Below, piece by piece: positions 32,542-44,600 of a stretch of 64,000 nt of DNA (position 1 is its first letter; each line of letters opens with the position of its first letter). The stretch lies in NCBI GenBank assembly GCA_002786065.1, contig NHNY01000042.1, positions 42,169 to 106,168 on the forward strand, in the 5' to 3' direction. The DNA comes from Microcyclospora pomicola. Lineage: Eukaryota > Ascomycota > Dothideomycetes > Capnodiales. The notes beneath the pieces were generated by a model. The model saw only the letters and a list, made by a program, of their open reading frames with translations, did not search any database and was not told the DNA's origin. A program made the position numbers and the translations under genes.

Positions 32542-34359
32542 ATGGCACTATCAGACATCATAGCACGCGGCAGTGCGTTGCAAATCGGCGCGACCGCAGT
32601 ATCCGTTGCCTTGTTCCTTCTCGTTGGAGGCGTAATCTCAAGGCTCTACTTCCATCCACTGTCAAAGTTTCCCGGACCTCGCTTGGCTGCCGTCTCTCGC
32701 TGGTACGAGTTCTACCACGATGTCCTCCAGGACGGCACCTATGTCAAATACTACCCGACTCTCCACAAACAACTCGGGCCCATCGTCCGAGTGGGTCCGA
32801 ACCACCTGCATGTTGATGACCCTGGGTTCTACAGAGAGTATGCTCAAATCCACCATCACAGGAGGTGTATCGTGCTAATTCGTCAAAATCAGAGTCTTCC
32901 GTGCCCAGACACCATATATGAAGGCCCCATGGTTCTATGAGAACTTGGGCATCGATGATTCACTAGTCGGAATCACCAATCCCCACAAACATCGGGCGCA
33001 CCGAGCGGTGATCAACCCCCTCTTTTCGACAGCATCATTGGGGAAAATGGCACCGCTGGTCGGCGATATCGTCGAGCATGCGACGAGGATCGCCAAAGGC
33101 CGCTTTTCCCACGGTGAAGTGGTCGATATCCAGAAGCTGTTTCGATGTATCACGGTTGATGTGATCTCCTCCTCGTGTTTCGGCCACACGCAGGATCTGA
33201 CGACCCAATATCAGAATGATGTATATCCAGAGTTCTTGACCAGCGTGGACATGTTCATGGGCCGCATGTGGTTGACAAAGCATTTTTCCATCCTTGCGAA
33301 GACCGCATTGGTACTACCCGATAGTTGGGCAGAGAAAGTGGCCCCCGGATACGCCCATTTCAGAAAGGTACCAAGAGCCCCCTCTCATCTTAGTTTGTTT
33401 CGACCTGACATGTCTTCAAGCAATGTGCTCAATGGATCCAACGCATCAGCGACCGACGGTCTAAGGGCGCCATGCAGACTGAGGACGGCAGAGACACCGT
33501 CTTCGACTTGCTTCTAGAGCCCAATGCTGACAAGGGCTACGTTGTGCCCACGATGGCACAGCTTGTCGACGAAGGATTTCTGTTGCTGGTAGCCGGTAGC
33601 GACACAACGGCATACACCATGGCCTGCACGACCTACTACATTTTGACCCACCGCGATGTCGAACTCAAGCTCAAGGCAGAACTTAAGAAAGTCCATCGCG
33701 AGGAGGGTAAAGCATTTTCGTGGAAAGACATATCTGATCTTCCTTATCTCGTGAGTTCCATTCAGTTTACCAATAACCACAACGTTGCATGCTGATTGGT
33801 TTGTCAGACTGCAGTCATCAAGGAAAGCTTGCGAATGTCTTCTGGGATTCCTGGTATCCTTCCACGCACGGTGCCAGCAGGTGGCGCTACTGTCCAAGGA
33901 CAATTCATCCCTGCAGGTGTAAGTACATCCGTGACTTACGGCCTCAAGTTCTCGTCTTACCATATAATCCTAGACTTCGGTGTCGATCAGTACACGAACC
34001 ATCCACTTCAACCCCGAGCTGTTCCCTGAACCCGACCGATTCATGCCCGATAGATGGCTTGGTGATAAAGGAAAGGAGCTGGAACGATGGAACGTATCAT
34101 TTTCGAAGGGACCCCGTGCCTGTATCGGACTCAAGTAAGTCTCGTCAAACCCCTCATAGAACATGGCGCGACAAAACACAGCTGACTTTGCACCAGTTTG
34201 GCATATCTCGAGATCTACGAGACAATTGCGACCTTCTTCTCCGAGTTCGATCTGGAACTGCACGAAACGGATGCGAAAAGTATGGAATGGCTTGATCATG
34301 GTGTCGCACAAAATGCTTCATATGTCAAAGTCAAGGGTAAGCCTGCCGCCACTTCTTGA
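32542..34359 (+). CDS. Cytochrome P450 monooxygenase
   Basis: Six exons (32542-32837, 32893-33367, 33421-33750, 33808-33918, 33974-34134, 34197-34359) join in frame to 511 residues. A hydrophobic N-terminal anchor (about 10-33, TAVSVALFLLVGGVIS) is followed by the KFPGPRLAA hinge, as in microsomal P450s. The I-helix has AGSDTTA (315-321), the K-helix ExxR is ESLR (373-376), and the heme-binding loop is FSKGPRACIG with the thiolate Cys at 454. The protein is therefore predicted to be an ER-bound, active monooxygenase needing a reductase partner. The N-terminal half (HLHVDDPGFYREVF, then ENLGIDDSLVGI) resembles fungal secondary-metabolism P450s of the trichodiene oxygenase group; this is impression, not alignment. 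Its position beside the cyclase supports a tailoring role. Confidence 0.9.
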
Positions 34360-34570
34360 TGACAGGGGTGCCTTGTGATGCTGCGAATAGCGTTTTGGCA
34401 TCATTGTCGGAGTGAATCCTGGTGTACACTCATGAAGCTGTGCGTTTGCGTACTCTCGGAGTTGGTTGGTAAAGGCATTGTCCAGAGGTACCACAGGTTG
34501 GTGGGAACAGAGGCTGCACACGTAGGTTGTTAGTACCAATCTCAAACCACGGTCGGCCTCACGGTACCTA

Positions 34571-35971
34571 TCATCGTGAATGTCCCGCTGTAAGTTCGTC
34601 CAGTATCACCTCGATCTGACTGGAGTGTCTCGGACTCCTGTCCAGAGTATTCGACCAGAACTGTCTTGCACGCTTGCAAGCTTGTTTTTGTGTCTGCAAT
34701 ACAGCGCGAAAGGGCTCTCGCACCATCTCCCAACCGGAGACTACATGATCAACACTGGCTAACTCTGCCGCGTCGAGCCAATTGTGCAATAAGATCGCCA
34801 GCGCGTCGCTCGACATGCTCTCCAATAATGAGGGACTGCATGCCAACCATGATGACATGGGTATCACGGTCAAATCATCGATGTATGCTTTGGTGACAAT
34901 GAATCCTCCAACGAGCGTGAGAACAGCATGAATGGCGCCAGGTCTCATGCGAACAGCATCTTTGCTGGTCAGGACTTTGAAGAGACCGCCTCGCATCTCC
35001 GAGCACGCCTGAAGAAGTCGCTGTCCTCGAGATCCAAGCTTTTCCATGACCGCAAGGTTGGACTGGGTTGGCGGCCAGAAGAAGAACATCCGTTCACTTT
35101 GCTCGACCGGACTGGATACTACACACTTGCCATTATCTTGTCCCGAACATCAGCTAGGCTCCCATTTTGTGGTCGACAGGTACATACCGATGTGGAGATC
35201 AGTGATACCACCCCGACTAGTAAGCATCGCCTCGGTGTCTTCATGCCGCTGAGGTAATGGATCAGTTTCCAAACGAGGCGGCTGGTAGTTCCCATCGTCT
35301 TTGAGAAAAAAGCTCGCACTGTATTTGACCTCGGCGGGCCTAGGATCCTTGTACCCATACGCTAATTCGTAAAGCTTTCTCCTCCTGCCCTGAGAAGATT
35401 GGTCGAGAGCCTCCCCACCGTTCAAAAAGAGGCGTGTTTGGCCTGAGCTCAAACACTGAACGAAAAGATCTCTATCCATGGGTTTGCCACAATTCGGATA
35501 TATTGCCAGCGAGGGCAACACAATTGGTAGCCCACCGACGTCCTCCCATAGATTCTTCACTGTATCTGAACATTCGTCGAGTGGGGATAACGACGCATTG
35601 ACAAGGGCCTCAAAGAGTGCATGGTGGCCAAGATCCTTCACCACGTTGAGAGCTGACGCGCTGTTCACGGAGGTTTGTTTGAGACGCCGTGAAGCGTCTA
35701 CATGTGCCTGAGATTTCAAGATATTCCATGACAGGTGCCCTATTAGGGCTTCGTACGTTGCCGGCGACCATAAGTCTGTCGTTTCTCCTTCGGGAATAGG
35801 CTCGGCGACACTATCCAGCATTTGCATAAGGTTGCGATAATTTTCGTGGTCAGGCATCTGCTGGATATGGCGACGCAGACTGGACGCAGTTTTTAGACGA
35901 TGCCAGCAACATCCACATACTCTGTGGTGCTTTTTGACTCGAGAAGCGAGAGAAGCTATCGGCCGTGACAT
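34571..35971 (-). CDS. JmjC-like protein with N-terminal C2H2-like finger
   Basis: Two exons, 35188-35971 and 34571-35118, with a 69-bp GT-AG intron give 443 residues in frame. The start MSRPIASLASR is chosen because upstream codons translate a low-complexity tandem repeat. A VCGCC...RRHIQQMPDH segment (residues about 19-42) resembles a C2H2 finger. The C-terminal half looks like a fungal JmjC (cupin) domain: DLHI at about 258-261, MFFFWPPTQSNLAVMEK, a GGLFKVLTSKDAV strand, and PGAIHAVLTLVGGFIV with the distal His. The usual iron-binding HxD appears as HIV in this model, because the codon is formed across the intron; either the acceptor is misplaced or the site is degenerate. The function is unknown. 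It converges on the P450 gene. Confidence 0.65.
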
Positions 35972-36555
35972 TGCTGAAATGGATGCCAAGTAGGGAGGAC
36001 GTTCGATGTTCGAATTCAGTTCTTGACCACGGCGGACGTTCGACACACCAACATAACATGACTGGGGAGGGAAATGGAGGAATGGGAGGAAGTGTCCTGA
36101 CCAGATGAGCGCGAGCGTGCGTGAGCATGCGTGAACGTGCGTGAGTGTGCGCGAACATGCGTGAGAGTGCGAGAGTAAGGACGGACTGCGACGACCTCGT
36201 ATTGACAGCTCTGCATGCATGAACTACAGCTGCAGCGCATCTTTTGCATCTGCAAGCATAAGGTAGCATTGAGCTGACGACGATCTTGACTACCTACCTG
36301 CATGAGGGAACAATACTCTCTTGCAGACTTGAGAGCAAGTCTTGTTAGCTTAAGGTTGAGGGATGTAGATGAATGATCACCGAGGCTCCGCTCTAGGCTA
36401 GCATGCCTAGAGCTATCTCTCGTGGTGCTTTCCTCGCGCCCCACGACATCCCACACGTTCTGTACTCTGCGGCATCTCGATTTGTTGCAACCGAAATCGA
36501 GGAGGGTGAAAATTCCGTGGGATCAATCGGAGGTGAGAATTCATGCATATAGAGC
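35972..36555. other. Upstream region of the JmjC-like gene and island edge
   Basis: It contains the promoter of the JmjC-like gene, with a 10-bp minisatellite at 36109-36175, and then ordinary sequence up to the TA at 36556-36557 where the pogo-type transposon inserted. The 5' open extension of the JmjC frame is not accepted as coding. Confidence 0.5.
36109..36175 (+). repeat. 10-bp minisatellite, about 6.7 units
   Basis: Units of the form GCGTGAACGT are repeated head to tail, with variants such as GCGCGAGCGT, GCGTGAGCAT and GCGTGAGTGT. The array lies about 140 bp upstream of the JmjC-like start codon. Confidence 0.9.
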
Positions 36556-36557
36556 TA

Positions 36558-36600
36558 ACGCGGAGGTCGGGGGTGTGAAATGGACGGGGGTGTGAAATGC
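36558..36600 (+). repeat. Left TIR of the pogo/Fot1 element
   Basis: This 43-bp arm pairs with 38340-38382. It contains a direct duplication of GGGGGTGTGAAATG separated by three bases, so each end carries two copies of the likely transposase-binding sequence. Confidence 0.92.
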
Positions 36601-36663
36601 CAGATTTCTGTAGATACCATCAACCACCTTTGATCCATCAAAACACCACCAATTTCATCCATT

Positions 36664-38280
36664 ATGGCCTCAAAAGAAGGTAGTATTCTCCTTACAATGC
36701 AGGCTTTCAAGCAAGGCCAATTTCAGTCTATCAATGCCTATGCAGCTGCCTACCAAGTCCCTATAACCACACTCTAGAGAAGAATCAATAGAACACCTTT
36801 AAAGGCAGATCACAAGGTTAAAAACAAGAGGCTAGATTTACATAAAGAGATAGTGATAATAAACAAGATTCTAGAACTAGATAGGCAGGGATTATCCCTA
36901 TTAATTAGCATAATTAAAGGCATAGTAGACTTAATATACTAGGCTAAAGGTGCACTACTAGTTAGCATAAAATAGGCTAATACATTTATAAAAAGGACAC
37001 TATAGCTTAGTATAAGACTTAGTAGAGCATATAAATACTAGAGAAGGCTATATAAGCAACCATAGATTATACAAGGCTAGTTTAACCTTGTAAGGAACAC
37101 AATTAATAAGTATAGCATCTAGAATAAAGACATCTACAACTTTGATAAAACTAGCTTTTAAATAGGCTAGATATCTGCCTCTAAGGTAGTTACTACTACA
37201 GAGGGAGAAGGGAGACCTAAGCAGATTAAGCTAACTAATACTAAGTAGATCACCCTTATATAAGGTAGCAGTGCAACTAGCAGAGCTATACCTATATTTA
37301 TTATCTTTAAAGGCAAGGAATATAACAAGGCATAGTTTAAAGGCCTACTACTAGACTAGGTATTTAGTGTAAGCCTAAATGGCTAGACAACAGATCAAAT
37401 TAGATATTAGTAGATCTAGCACTTTAACAGGTATATAAAGGCACATATAATTAGATCTAAGAGGCTACTGATTCTAGATAATCATAGTAGCTATACTACC
37501 TTAGAATTTAGGCAATTCTGTAAGGATTAAGGCATTATATTATTATAGATGCTACTACATTTATCTTATATATTACAGCCTATAGATGTTAGTTGTTTTA
37601 GTCTATTAAAACAGGCCTTTTTAAAACAGAACTAGGGCCTGATCTAGAGGCACATATTCTACATAGATAAACTAGCATTTATCTACAGTTTCTATATAGC
37701 ATATACACAGGCAATTACTAAGGCCAACATCTAAGCAGGTTTTAGAGGAGCAGGCATTAATCTATTCAATCTAGAGGTTGTTTTAGCTAGGCTTGATCTA
37801 TTGCTAATATCTCTACTATTAAGTCAGTTATTAAGCTATTTATAGCAGCCCTAGACACTACATAATGCATTACAAGTTACTAGGCAGACTACAAGCATTA
37901 AACACAGGCTCTAGAGGCACTAAAGTAGCTTACTAACCCCTATATATAACATGATTAAGTAGTTGTCAAAGGGAGCTACAATTATAGCTACAACAGCTGC
38001 CTTGTTCTAGGCACAGGTCTATAATCTACAATAGGCTAATAAGGCCTTTCACATTAGAAAGAAGAGGAAGAGAGGCCTAATTAGATCAGACATTCTACTA
38101 TCAGTTAAACAGGTATTAAACATACCTACTTAATTAGCAGAAGTTGAGGGAGAACTAGAAGTTGAAAAGCTAGCTAGAAAGGCACCAACATACACTACAT
38201 GCCACACACAAGGCCACACTAGAAGATCTTGTAAACAGCTATTACCACAGCTCTTAGCTATTATATAAACCAAGAATTAA
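36664..38280 (+). pseudogene. pogo/Fot1-like DDE transposase, RIP-damaged
   Basis: From the ATG at 36664 one frame encodes an N-terminal helix-turn-helix region (MQAFKQGQFQSINAYAAAY with VPITTL), a CENP-B-like DNA-binding region and a DDE catalytic domain. YNFDKTSF marks the first catalytic Asp region; the second is near LLILDNHSSY (about 37465-37495). About 25 TAG/TAA stops interrupt it, many where Trp or Gln is usual for the family, such as the stop before the HLSYILQPIDV segment. No frameshift was needed to follow the domain order. Confidence 0.85.
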
Positions 38281-38339
38281 GCCTTTTCATTAAGTGGTTA
38301 TGAAGTTATTATACATTAAAGGTAGCAGCTTAGAATCTA

Positions 38340-38382
38340 GCATTTCATACCCCTGTCTATTTCACACCCCTAACCTCCGCGT
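38340..38382 (-). repeat. Right TIR of the pogo/Fot1 element
   Basis: This arm is the inverted counterpart of 36558-36600 and ends CCTCCGCGT next to the TA duplication at 38383. Every mismatch with the left arm is a C/T or G/A difference. Confidence 0.92.
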
Positions 38383-38384
38383 TA

Positions 38385-38781
38385 AGGCATAGCAAGACCG
38401 ACGAGCGCTTAATGCTCTCTTGCGCAGCGATGTCCTCGATAGTAGAAGTCGAGTACTGTAGCTAGCTGCTGCTTTCTCATTATGATTCTATATGTTATAA
38501 CGAGTCATTCCGCCTGTAGATATGCTTCGCTAAGTTTTAGTATAGAGAGCGACTGCTAGTATACCCGGATCGTACCGAGTTGCTCTAGATGCACGAAAGA
38601 ATGCATAGCTAAGGCGTAGTCAGCTACGGTACAGCAAAGCCTAGCCTCGCAGCTGAACTAGCAGCCTTACTTCAGCCTGCTAATATGAAATTGCACGTCT
38701 ACGTACGATGTCGAGGACGACACTTACATCTTAACACCTACTCACCAAAGACTACTAAGAGGTAGGCAACTTTCGATTACA
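38385..38781. other. Upstream flank of the NLR-type pseudogene
   Basis: About 400 bp between the pogo element and the ATG at 38782. It is TAG/CTA-rich like the pseudogene and has no open frame. It would include the former promoter of the pseudogene. Confidence 0.5.
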
Positions 38782-39995
38782 ATGGACGTAGTAGGATCCG
38801 CTATAGGGATCGCCTCGCTTAGCGTTCAAGTCTGCTAAGGTCTACTCTCCTATTATGATGCCTAGGAGGACTACAAAATCGATATTTGCAGCGTATACGA
38901 TGCGATCAACGACCTAAGCAGAACACTCGGCTTACTCAAAACATTACTCGAAGATTAGAATCTAGACAAGGAGAAGGCAGAGCGGGTTAAGAAGTGTTTA
39001 TTATCTTACAAAGATACGCTAATTAAACTGTCGGATAAGCGGCAGAAACTGCAAAAGTATAGTTAGCCGAAGGGGTAGCAGTAGAAAGCATTCTCTAAAG
39101 TGCAGAGATTGTATTACCTATTTAAGAAGGACACTCTTACGAAACTGCAAGAACTTATAGGTTAGATATAGGAACGTCTAAAATTAGCGGTTTAGATACT
39201 ACATCTCGACATTAGTACGACATTATAGAGGACTTTAGTCTAAGTCGAGAAACGTGTAGAGGAAGTGTCTTAGGACACTAAGCAGCTCTTAGCTATACAG
39301 ATATCTAATCGCTGTCGAAGGATAACCGACTAGCTAGCGCTACTAGATCTGTAGGTAAACTACTTAGTAGTACGCAAGCTATACGAACCTTAGATAGGCG
39401 CCTAGCTGCTTAGATCGGAGCAGTATTAACGATAGAAGACTAGTACTATCTAACACCTATAGCTTTCTAGTAAGGCTAGCTATAGGAAGACTATACTTTC
39501 TTCTATAGCAATTTAGGACATCGAAGTGTATTGTAATGTTAAGGATAACGTTAGCCTCGCAATCTTCTACTTCTCCTTCTTAGACAACTAAAAGCAAGCC
39601 TACTAGGATCTCCTTTGCTTACTAGTAATACAATTAGGGTAGAAAGAGCCTAGACTAACAATGCTTTCCTAAGTATATAAGAAGCCTAATTGTAGTATAC
39701 TAAGCGAGGACGAATTAGAGAAGATCCTTAAGGCCTTAGTAAAATCGTTTAACGAAGTGTTTCTAGTACTAGATGCGCTTAATAAAAGTCCCGAAGAAGG
39801 AGAGGTACGTAGAACTATACTAGAGGGAGTCGTAAGATTAGCGTAGAATGTACTAAATGTTAAGATCTTTACTACAAGCTATAAGCTTCAGGACGTACGC
39901 GAGTCGATAGAAGACATAAGAGTCGTTCTAGTCTCTATCGCTACTACTACTATAGACGCGGATATTCGAAGATATATTACTCGGTAGCTACATAA
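38782..39995 (+). pseudogene. NACHT/NLR-type STAND protein, N-terminal part
   Basis: One frame from the ATG at 38782 reads a fungal STAND N-terminal domain (MDVVGSAIGIASLSVQVC, then helical repeats) and a NACHT domain, interrupted only by TAA/TAG stops at Gln/Trp-type positions. The Walker A loop at about 39463-39492 reads LSSKASYRKTI, where the family expectation is a Gly-rich GxxGxGKT loop; each loss is explained by G-to-A change. The Walker B region is FLVLDALNKS (about 39755-39790). The frame stops at the family B insertion and resumes at 45555. STAND proteins of this kind act in fungal non-self recognition; this copy cannot function as read. Confidence 0.85.
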
Positions 39996-40211
39996 TGTTA
40001 TAGTATAACCTGTTATGGGACTTAGTAGTTTGCAGCTAGCTGTAGCTGCCTTAGGCATAACGGGTCTTCCCTTCTTAGTACTGAATTTGAGAACATCAGT
40101 TCTGCTACATACTACTATTCTTGTCTTTCTCTCTCTATAGCATGTCTTATATTCTATCTATGTACTCATTGTCCTATTATTGATCATTGTCCTAAGCTAA
40201 ATACTGTGACA
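39996..40211 (+). repeat. 5' LTR of family B copy 2
   Basis: It begins TGTTATAG and ends GTGACA. It is the same length as the 3' LTR and differs from it by about ten transitions with no visible indel. Confidence 0.95.
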
Positions 40212-41600
40212 TTATATGCTATTAGCTATCTATAGACACCTAGAAACCTACAGAAACACTACACAGTGCTACTACACTATAAACCCTACATTAAACTATA
40301 GACCTAAACTCTACCCTATCTTCTTTAGGACACGCTACACTAGGTAGCTTTAACGCTAACCCTAACAGTAGCGCTGCTACCCCCTAACCAACTAATCCCT
40401 AAGAGTTCTCCTAGTAGGTCTAGGATGACCCTAATAGAGCATAGACACAGATTTTGGCTATTTAGGGAGCAAGAGATATAGCTGTAAGGAACCTTACAGA
40501 CAGTTAGGCCTATAGAGAGGCCCTACAGGCCGACATTAACGACGCTCGCTAGTAGTTAGCTGCTAAGGAACTAGTTCTCGAACACCTGTCTACCTAGTAA
40601 GGTGACTAGGCCCTAGCTGCTACTACTAAGAGGTCTTAAAAGATTGCAGACCTAGACACCTTTAGTAGAGATAGGGACAAATACGAGACTTAGAAGTTCA
40701 GTATTACACTGAAGTTCAGGGCTAATAGTAACTACTTCCACTCTAAGGACTAGAAAGTAGCCTATGCTATCTTATTCCTTAAGGGCAATGCTATAGCCTA
40801 GATAACACCCTACTTCTCCCCTAGAGGAGACACTACTATCCTAAACATTAACGAGTTGTTCGCTGCCTTAGATCGTGCCTTTAGCGACCTAGACAGGTAA
40901 GGGACTACCTAGAACAAACTAAGAATTCTTCGCTAAAGGAACTAGCCTTTTACAGACTTCTATGCTGAATTTAGTCGCTACGTTGTCTACACTAGGTACA
41001 ATAATAAGGCTAAGAAGGCACAACTGCTACAAGGTCTTAGCAATAAGCTCTATGCCTTGCTCCTTAACAATGACTATAAGCATCTGTCCTACACAGACTT
41101 TGTAGCTCTGTGCTAGCGCTTAGATACTCGTCGACAGACCTTTGCTGCCTAGCATTCAGTACTTCTTCGCTCTGCCTAAGGTTAATACCGCTCTGCTAGT
41201 GCCCCCTACAGTGTACTAGCTCGCCTAGCTACAACTACTGCTACTGCTACAATCCCTATACGCATTACCTCTGTCCCTGTAGGCGATAGTACAGTTCCTA
41301 TAGACCTCTCTGCAGCTCGCACTCGCCTAAGGGGCCCCTTAACTAAGGAAGAAAAGGCCTGTCGCTGCACTTAGGGGTTGTGCCTCTACTGTAGGAACCT
41401 AGGGCACATTACTAGCAACTGCCCTAATCGCCCCTAACCTAGGTTAGTAGCTGCTAGTGCTACCTTTAGCAACAACACTACTAATAGCAACCCTGCCCTA
41501 GCCCCCGAACAGGGAAACGCCTAGTCCTTGTGCAAAGACGCTTACAAGGACACCCCTAGTTTATATTACTGTCTTTATCCTCTATAAGAATCTAACTAAC
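40212..41600 (+). pseudogene. Family B gag, RIP-damaged
   Basis: The frame shows a retrotransposon gag (capsid-like) region around 40650-41140 with KFSITLKFRAN and AYAILFLKGNA. A CCHC zinc knuckle at about 41381-41422 (CLYCRNLGHITSNC) follows. Numerous TAG/TAA codons interrupt it. No intact open frame of more than 60 codons remains. Confidence 0.82.
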
Positions 41601-41616
41601 TACTACAAAACGTTTT

Positions 41617-44600
41617 GATAAGGAGTCCCTTATAGATGAACCTATGGTTATTCCTGTCTAGATAGGCACTCAATTAATATTAAATTGCCCTGCACTCCTT
41701 AATAGTAGTGCCCTTGCATTAGGATTTATTGATGCTAAACATACGCAATCTTAGAACCTACCCTTATAACTATTAAAGAACCCTCGCCCTCTCGACCTTA
41801 TTAACGGCTTAGAATCTAGCTCCGGCTAGGTGACCTATGTCTGCTACACTACTATGTCTATTAGCAATAGAGCCTACTAGGAGAAGGTATCGCTGTTTGT
41901 TACTAAGCTATTAGACTACCCTATAGTTTTAGGCCTTAGTTAGCTAAAGCGTCACAACCTAGCTATAGACTTTAGCATAAGCACCCTCTACTTCAAATCT
42001 AATTTCTGTAGAGCCAACTGCTTGTTCCGATCCATAACTAGTACTACCTTGCTATTAACCTAAGCCCCTAAACTACTATGCCTTAAAGTTAGGGCTATTA
42101 GTGCCGCCCCCTTTCGATCTCTAGCTACAAAGATAGGACACTCGCTCTTCGCAGTTACTTTGGCTGATATTAAGAAGGCCCTTAAGCTTAAGACACCTAC
42201 AGACCTAGCTACTAAGCTGCCTCTAGAATACTACGAATTCCTTAATGTCTTTTCCTAACAGTTAGCAGACGAGCTGCTACCCTATAGACTATACGACCAC
42301 AGCATTCAACTGACACTAGGAGCGGTACCTCTATTTAGGCCCCTCTACAATATGTTAAGGGATGAACTCCTTGTCCTAAAAAAATACCTTACTAAGAACC
42401 TAGGCAAAGGGTTTATCCGCCCTAGTAGCTCCTTAGCTACTAGCCCTATATTGTTTGTACGTAAGCCTAGTAGAGGACTGCGATTCTGCGTCGACTATCG
42501 TAGCCTAAATGCCCTTACTGTTAAGAACTAGTACCCCTTGCCCCTGATCTAAGAGACCCTTAGCCGCCTAGGCAAGGCTAAATACTTTACTAAGCTAGAC
42601 ATCATTACAGCCTTTAACAAGCTACGTATAAAGCAAGGCGACGAATAGCTTACTGCCTTTAGAACCCGCTACGGCCTGTACAAGTATACAGTTATACCCT
42701 TCGGACTGTCTAACGTACCTAGTTCCTTCTAGCACTACATCAATAACAAACTCTATGATTTCCTAGATCGCTTCGCTACTGCATACATTAACAACATCCT
42801 TATCTATAGTAACAACCTTAAGGAGTATAGGGAACATATCAAACTAGTGCTAGAGAGACTGCGTAAGGCAGGTCTCTAAGTAGACATTAACAAATGCGAG
42901 TTCTACAAACAGGAGGTCAAATACCTAGGCCTAATTATTAGCACAGAAGGCATTAAGATAGACCCTAAGAAGATCTCCGCTATTGTCGACTAGTCTAAGC
43001 CTACTAACCTTAAGGAGGTCTAGGGATTCCTCGGTTTTGCGAACTTCTATAGAAGGTTCATTAGGAGATATTCACATATTATTGCCCCCTTAACTATATT
43101 GACTAAAAAGGGGTTACCCTTTACCTAGGGTCCTAAACAGCAACAAGCATTTAAATCTTTGTCTACGAGTTTCTATACTGCCTCTATCCTACAACACTTC
43201 GACTTTGACCTTCCTACTAGACTAGAGACGGATGCTTCTAATAGAATAACTAGTACAGTACTCCTCTAATAGCACCCTAACTCTCTATAGAAACTAGTTA
43301 CCTATCTGTCTAAGAAGATGTTACCTACAGAATGTAACTACAACATCTATAACAAGGAACTGCTTACTATTGTTAAAGCATTCGAAGAATAGAGGGCAGA
43401 ACTAGAGGGAGCTAATCAACTAGTTAAGGTCTACTCTAACTACAAAAACCTTACCTACTTTATGAAAACTAAGCTCCTAAACAGACGACAGGCCTGCTAG
43501 AGCGAGTTCCTTTCCTAATTCAACTTCGTGCTTACCTACATACCTAGATCCCTTAACAGTCGAGCAGACGCCTTAACTAGGAGACTAGGAGATCTCCCTT
43601 TAGACAGGGGGGATAGTAGAGAGATCGCAACACAGGTAGTACTAAAACCTTACAATCTCGACCCTACGTTACAAGCACACGCCCTCTAGGCCATTTAAGT
43701 AGCCCTATCTCGCCTTAGCAGACTCTAAACAACACTAGAACCCCTGAATAACGATAGCGAACTTATAGACAATGCAGTTAACCCTGAAGAACCTACCGCA
43801 AACGAGCTCCTAGAAGAAGCATACTAGTAGGACCCCTTTACCTAAGGCCTGGTCAAGGCAGTCTAGGACCTAGAACCGCGCTACGAAGATGTCTCTCTGT
43901 TAGAATACGCTATAGTATAGGGTAAACTGTAGTATAGAGGCAGGACCTTTGTCCCTGAATATAAGGACCTTCGCTACAAAGTTATGACAGATTTACACTA
44001 ACCCCCGGCTACAGGCCACCCTAGCAAAGCAAAACACTACGACCTAGCCTAACGCTACTAGTACTAGCCTAACATGCACGACGACATTGCCTAGTTCAAT
44101 CGCAACTGTAGGATATGCAATAGGGCTAAACCATCTAGGGACAAGTACTATAGTCTCTTAAAGCCCCTAGATCCCCTAGATCGCCGCTAGAAGCACATTA
44201 CCATTAATTTTGTTGTTGACCTACCCTAAAGTAGGACTGTCGCTAGCAACATAGTGTCTAACATTATAGTTGTTATAGACAGACTGACTAAAATACGGTA
44301 CTTAATCCCCTATTAGAGCATGAAAACACCCTATATAGTACGCCTGTTCTACGACCACATCTAGAAGCTGTATGGCCTACTAACAACAATTACTTCTAAT
44401 AGAGGAACCTAATTTGTCTCGTCCTTCTAGAAGACACTGTGCCAACTATTAGGAATCAACTCTACCTTGTTAACTGCATACTACCCCTAGACAGATAGAC
44501 AAACGGAGATCGCTAACGCTACTATAGAACAAACCCTGCGCTGCTACTGTAACTACCTATAAGATAACTAGGCTTAGTAGTTAGCTATAGCGGAATTCTC

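Larger units (their letters stand above)
36558..38382 (+). mobile_element. pogo/Fot1-type Tc1-mariner transposon, complete but inactivated
   Basis: The 1,825-bp element is bounded by TA target duplications (36556-36557 and 38383-38384) and 43-bp terminal inverted repeats starting ACGCGGAGGT. The arms differ at five positions, all transitions. Size, TA target and transposase architecture fit the Fot1/pogo group. Confidence 0.92.
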
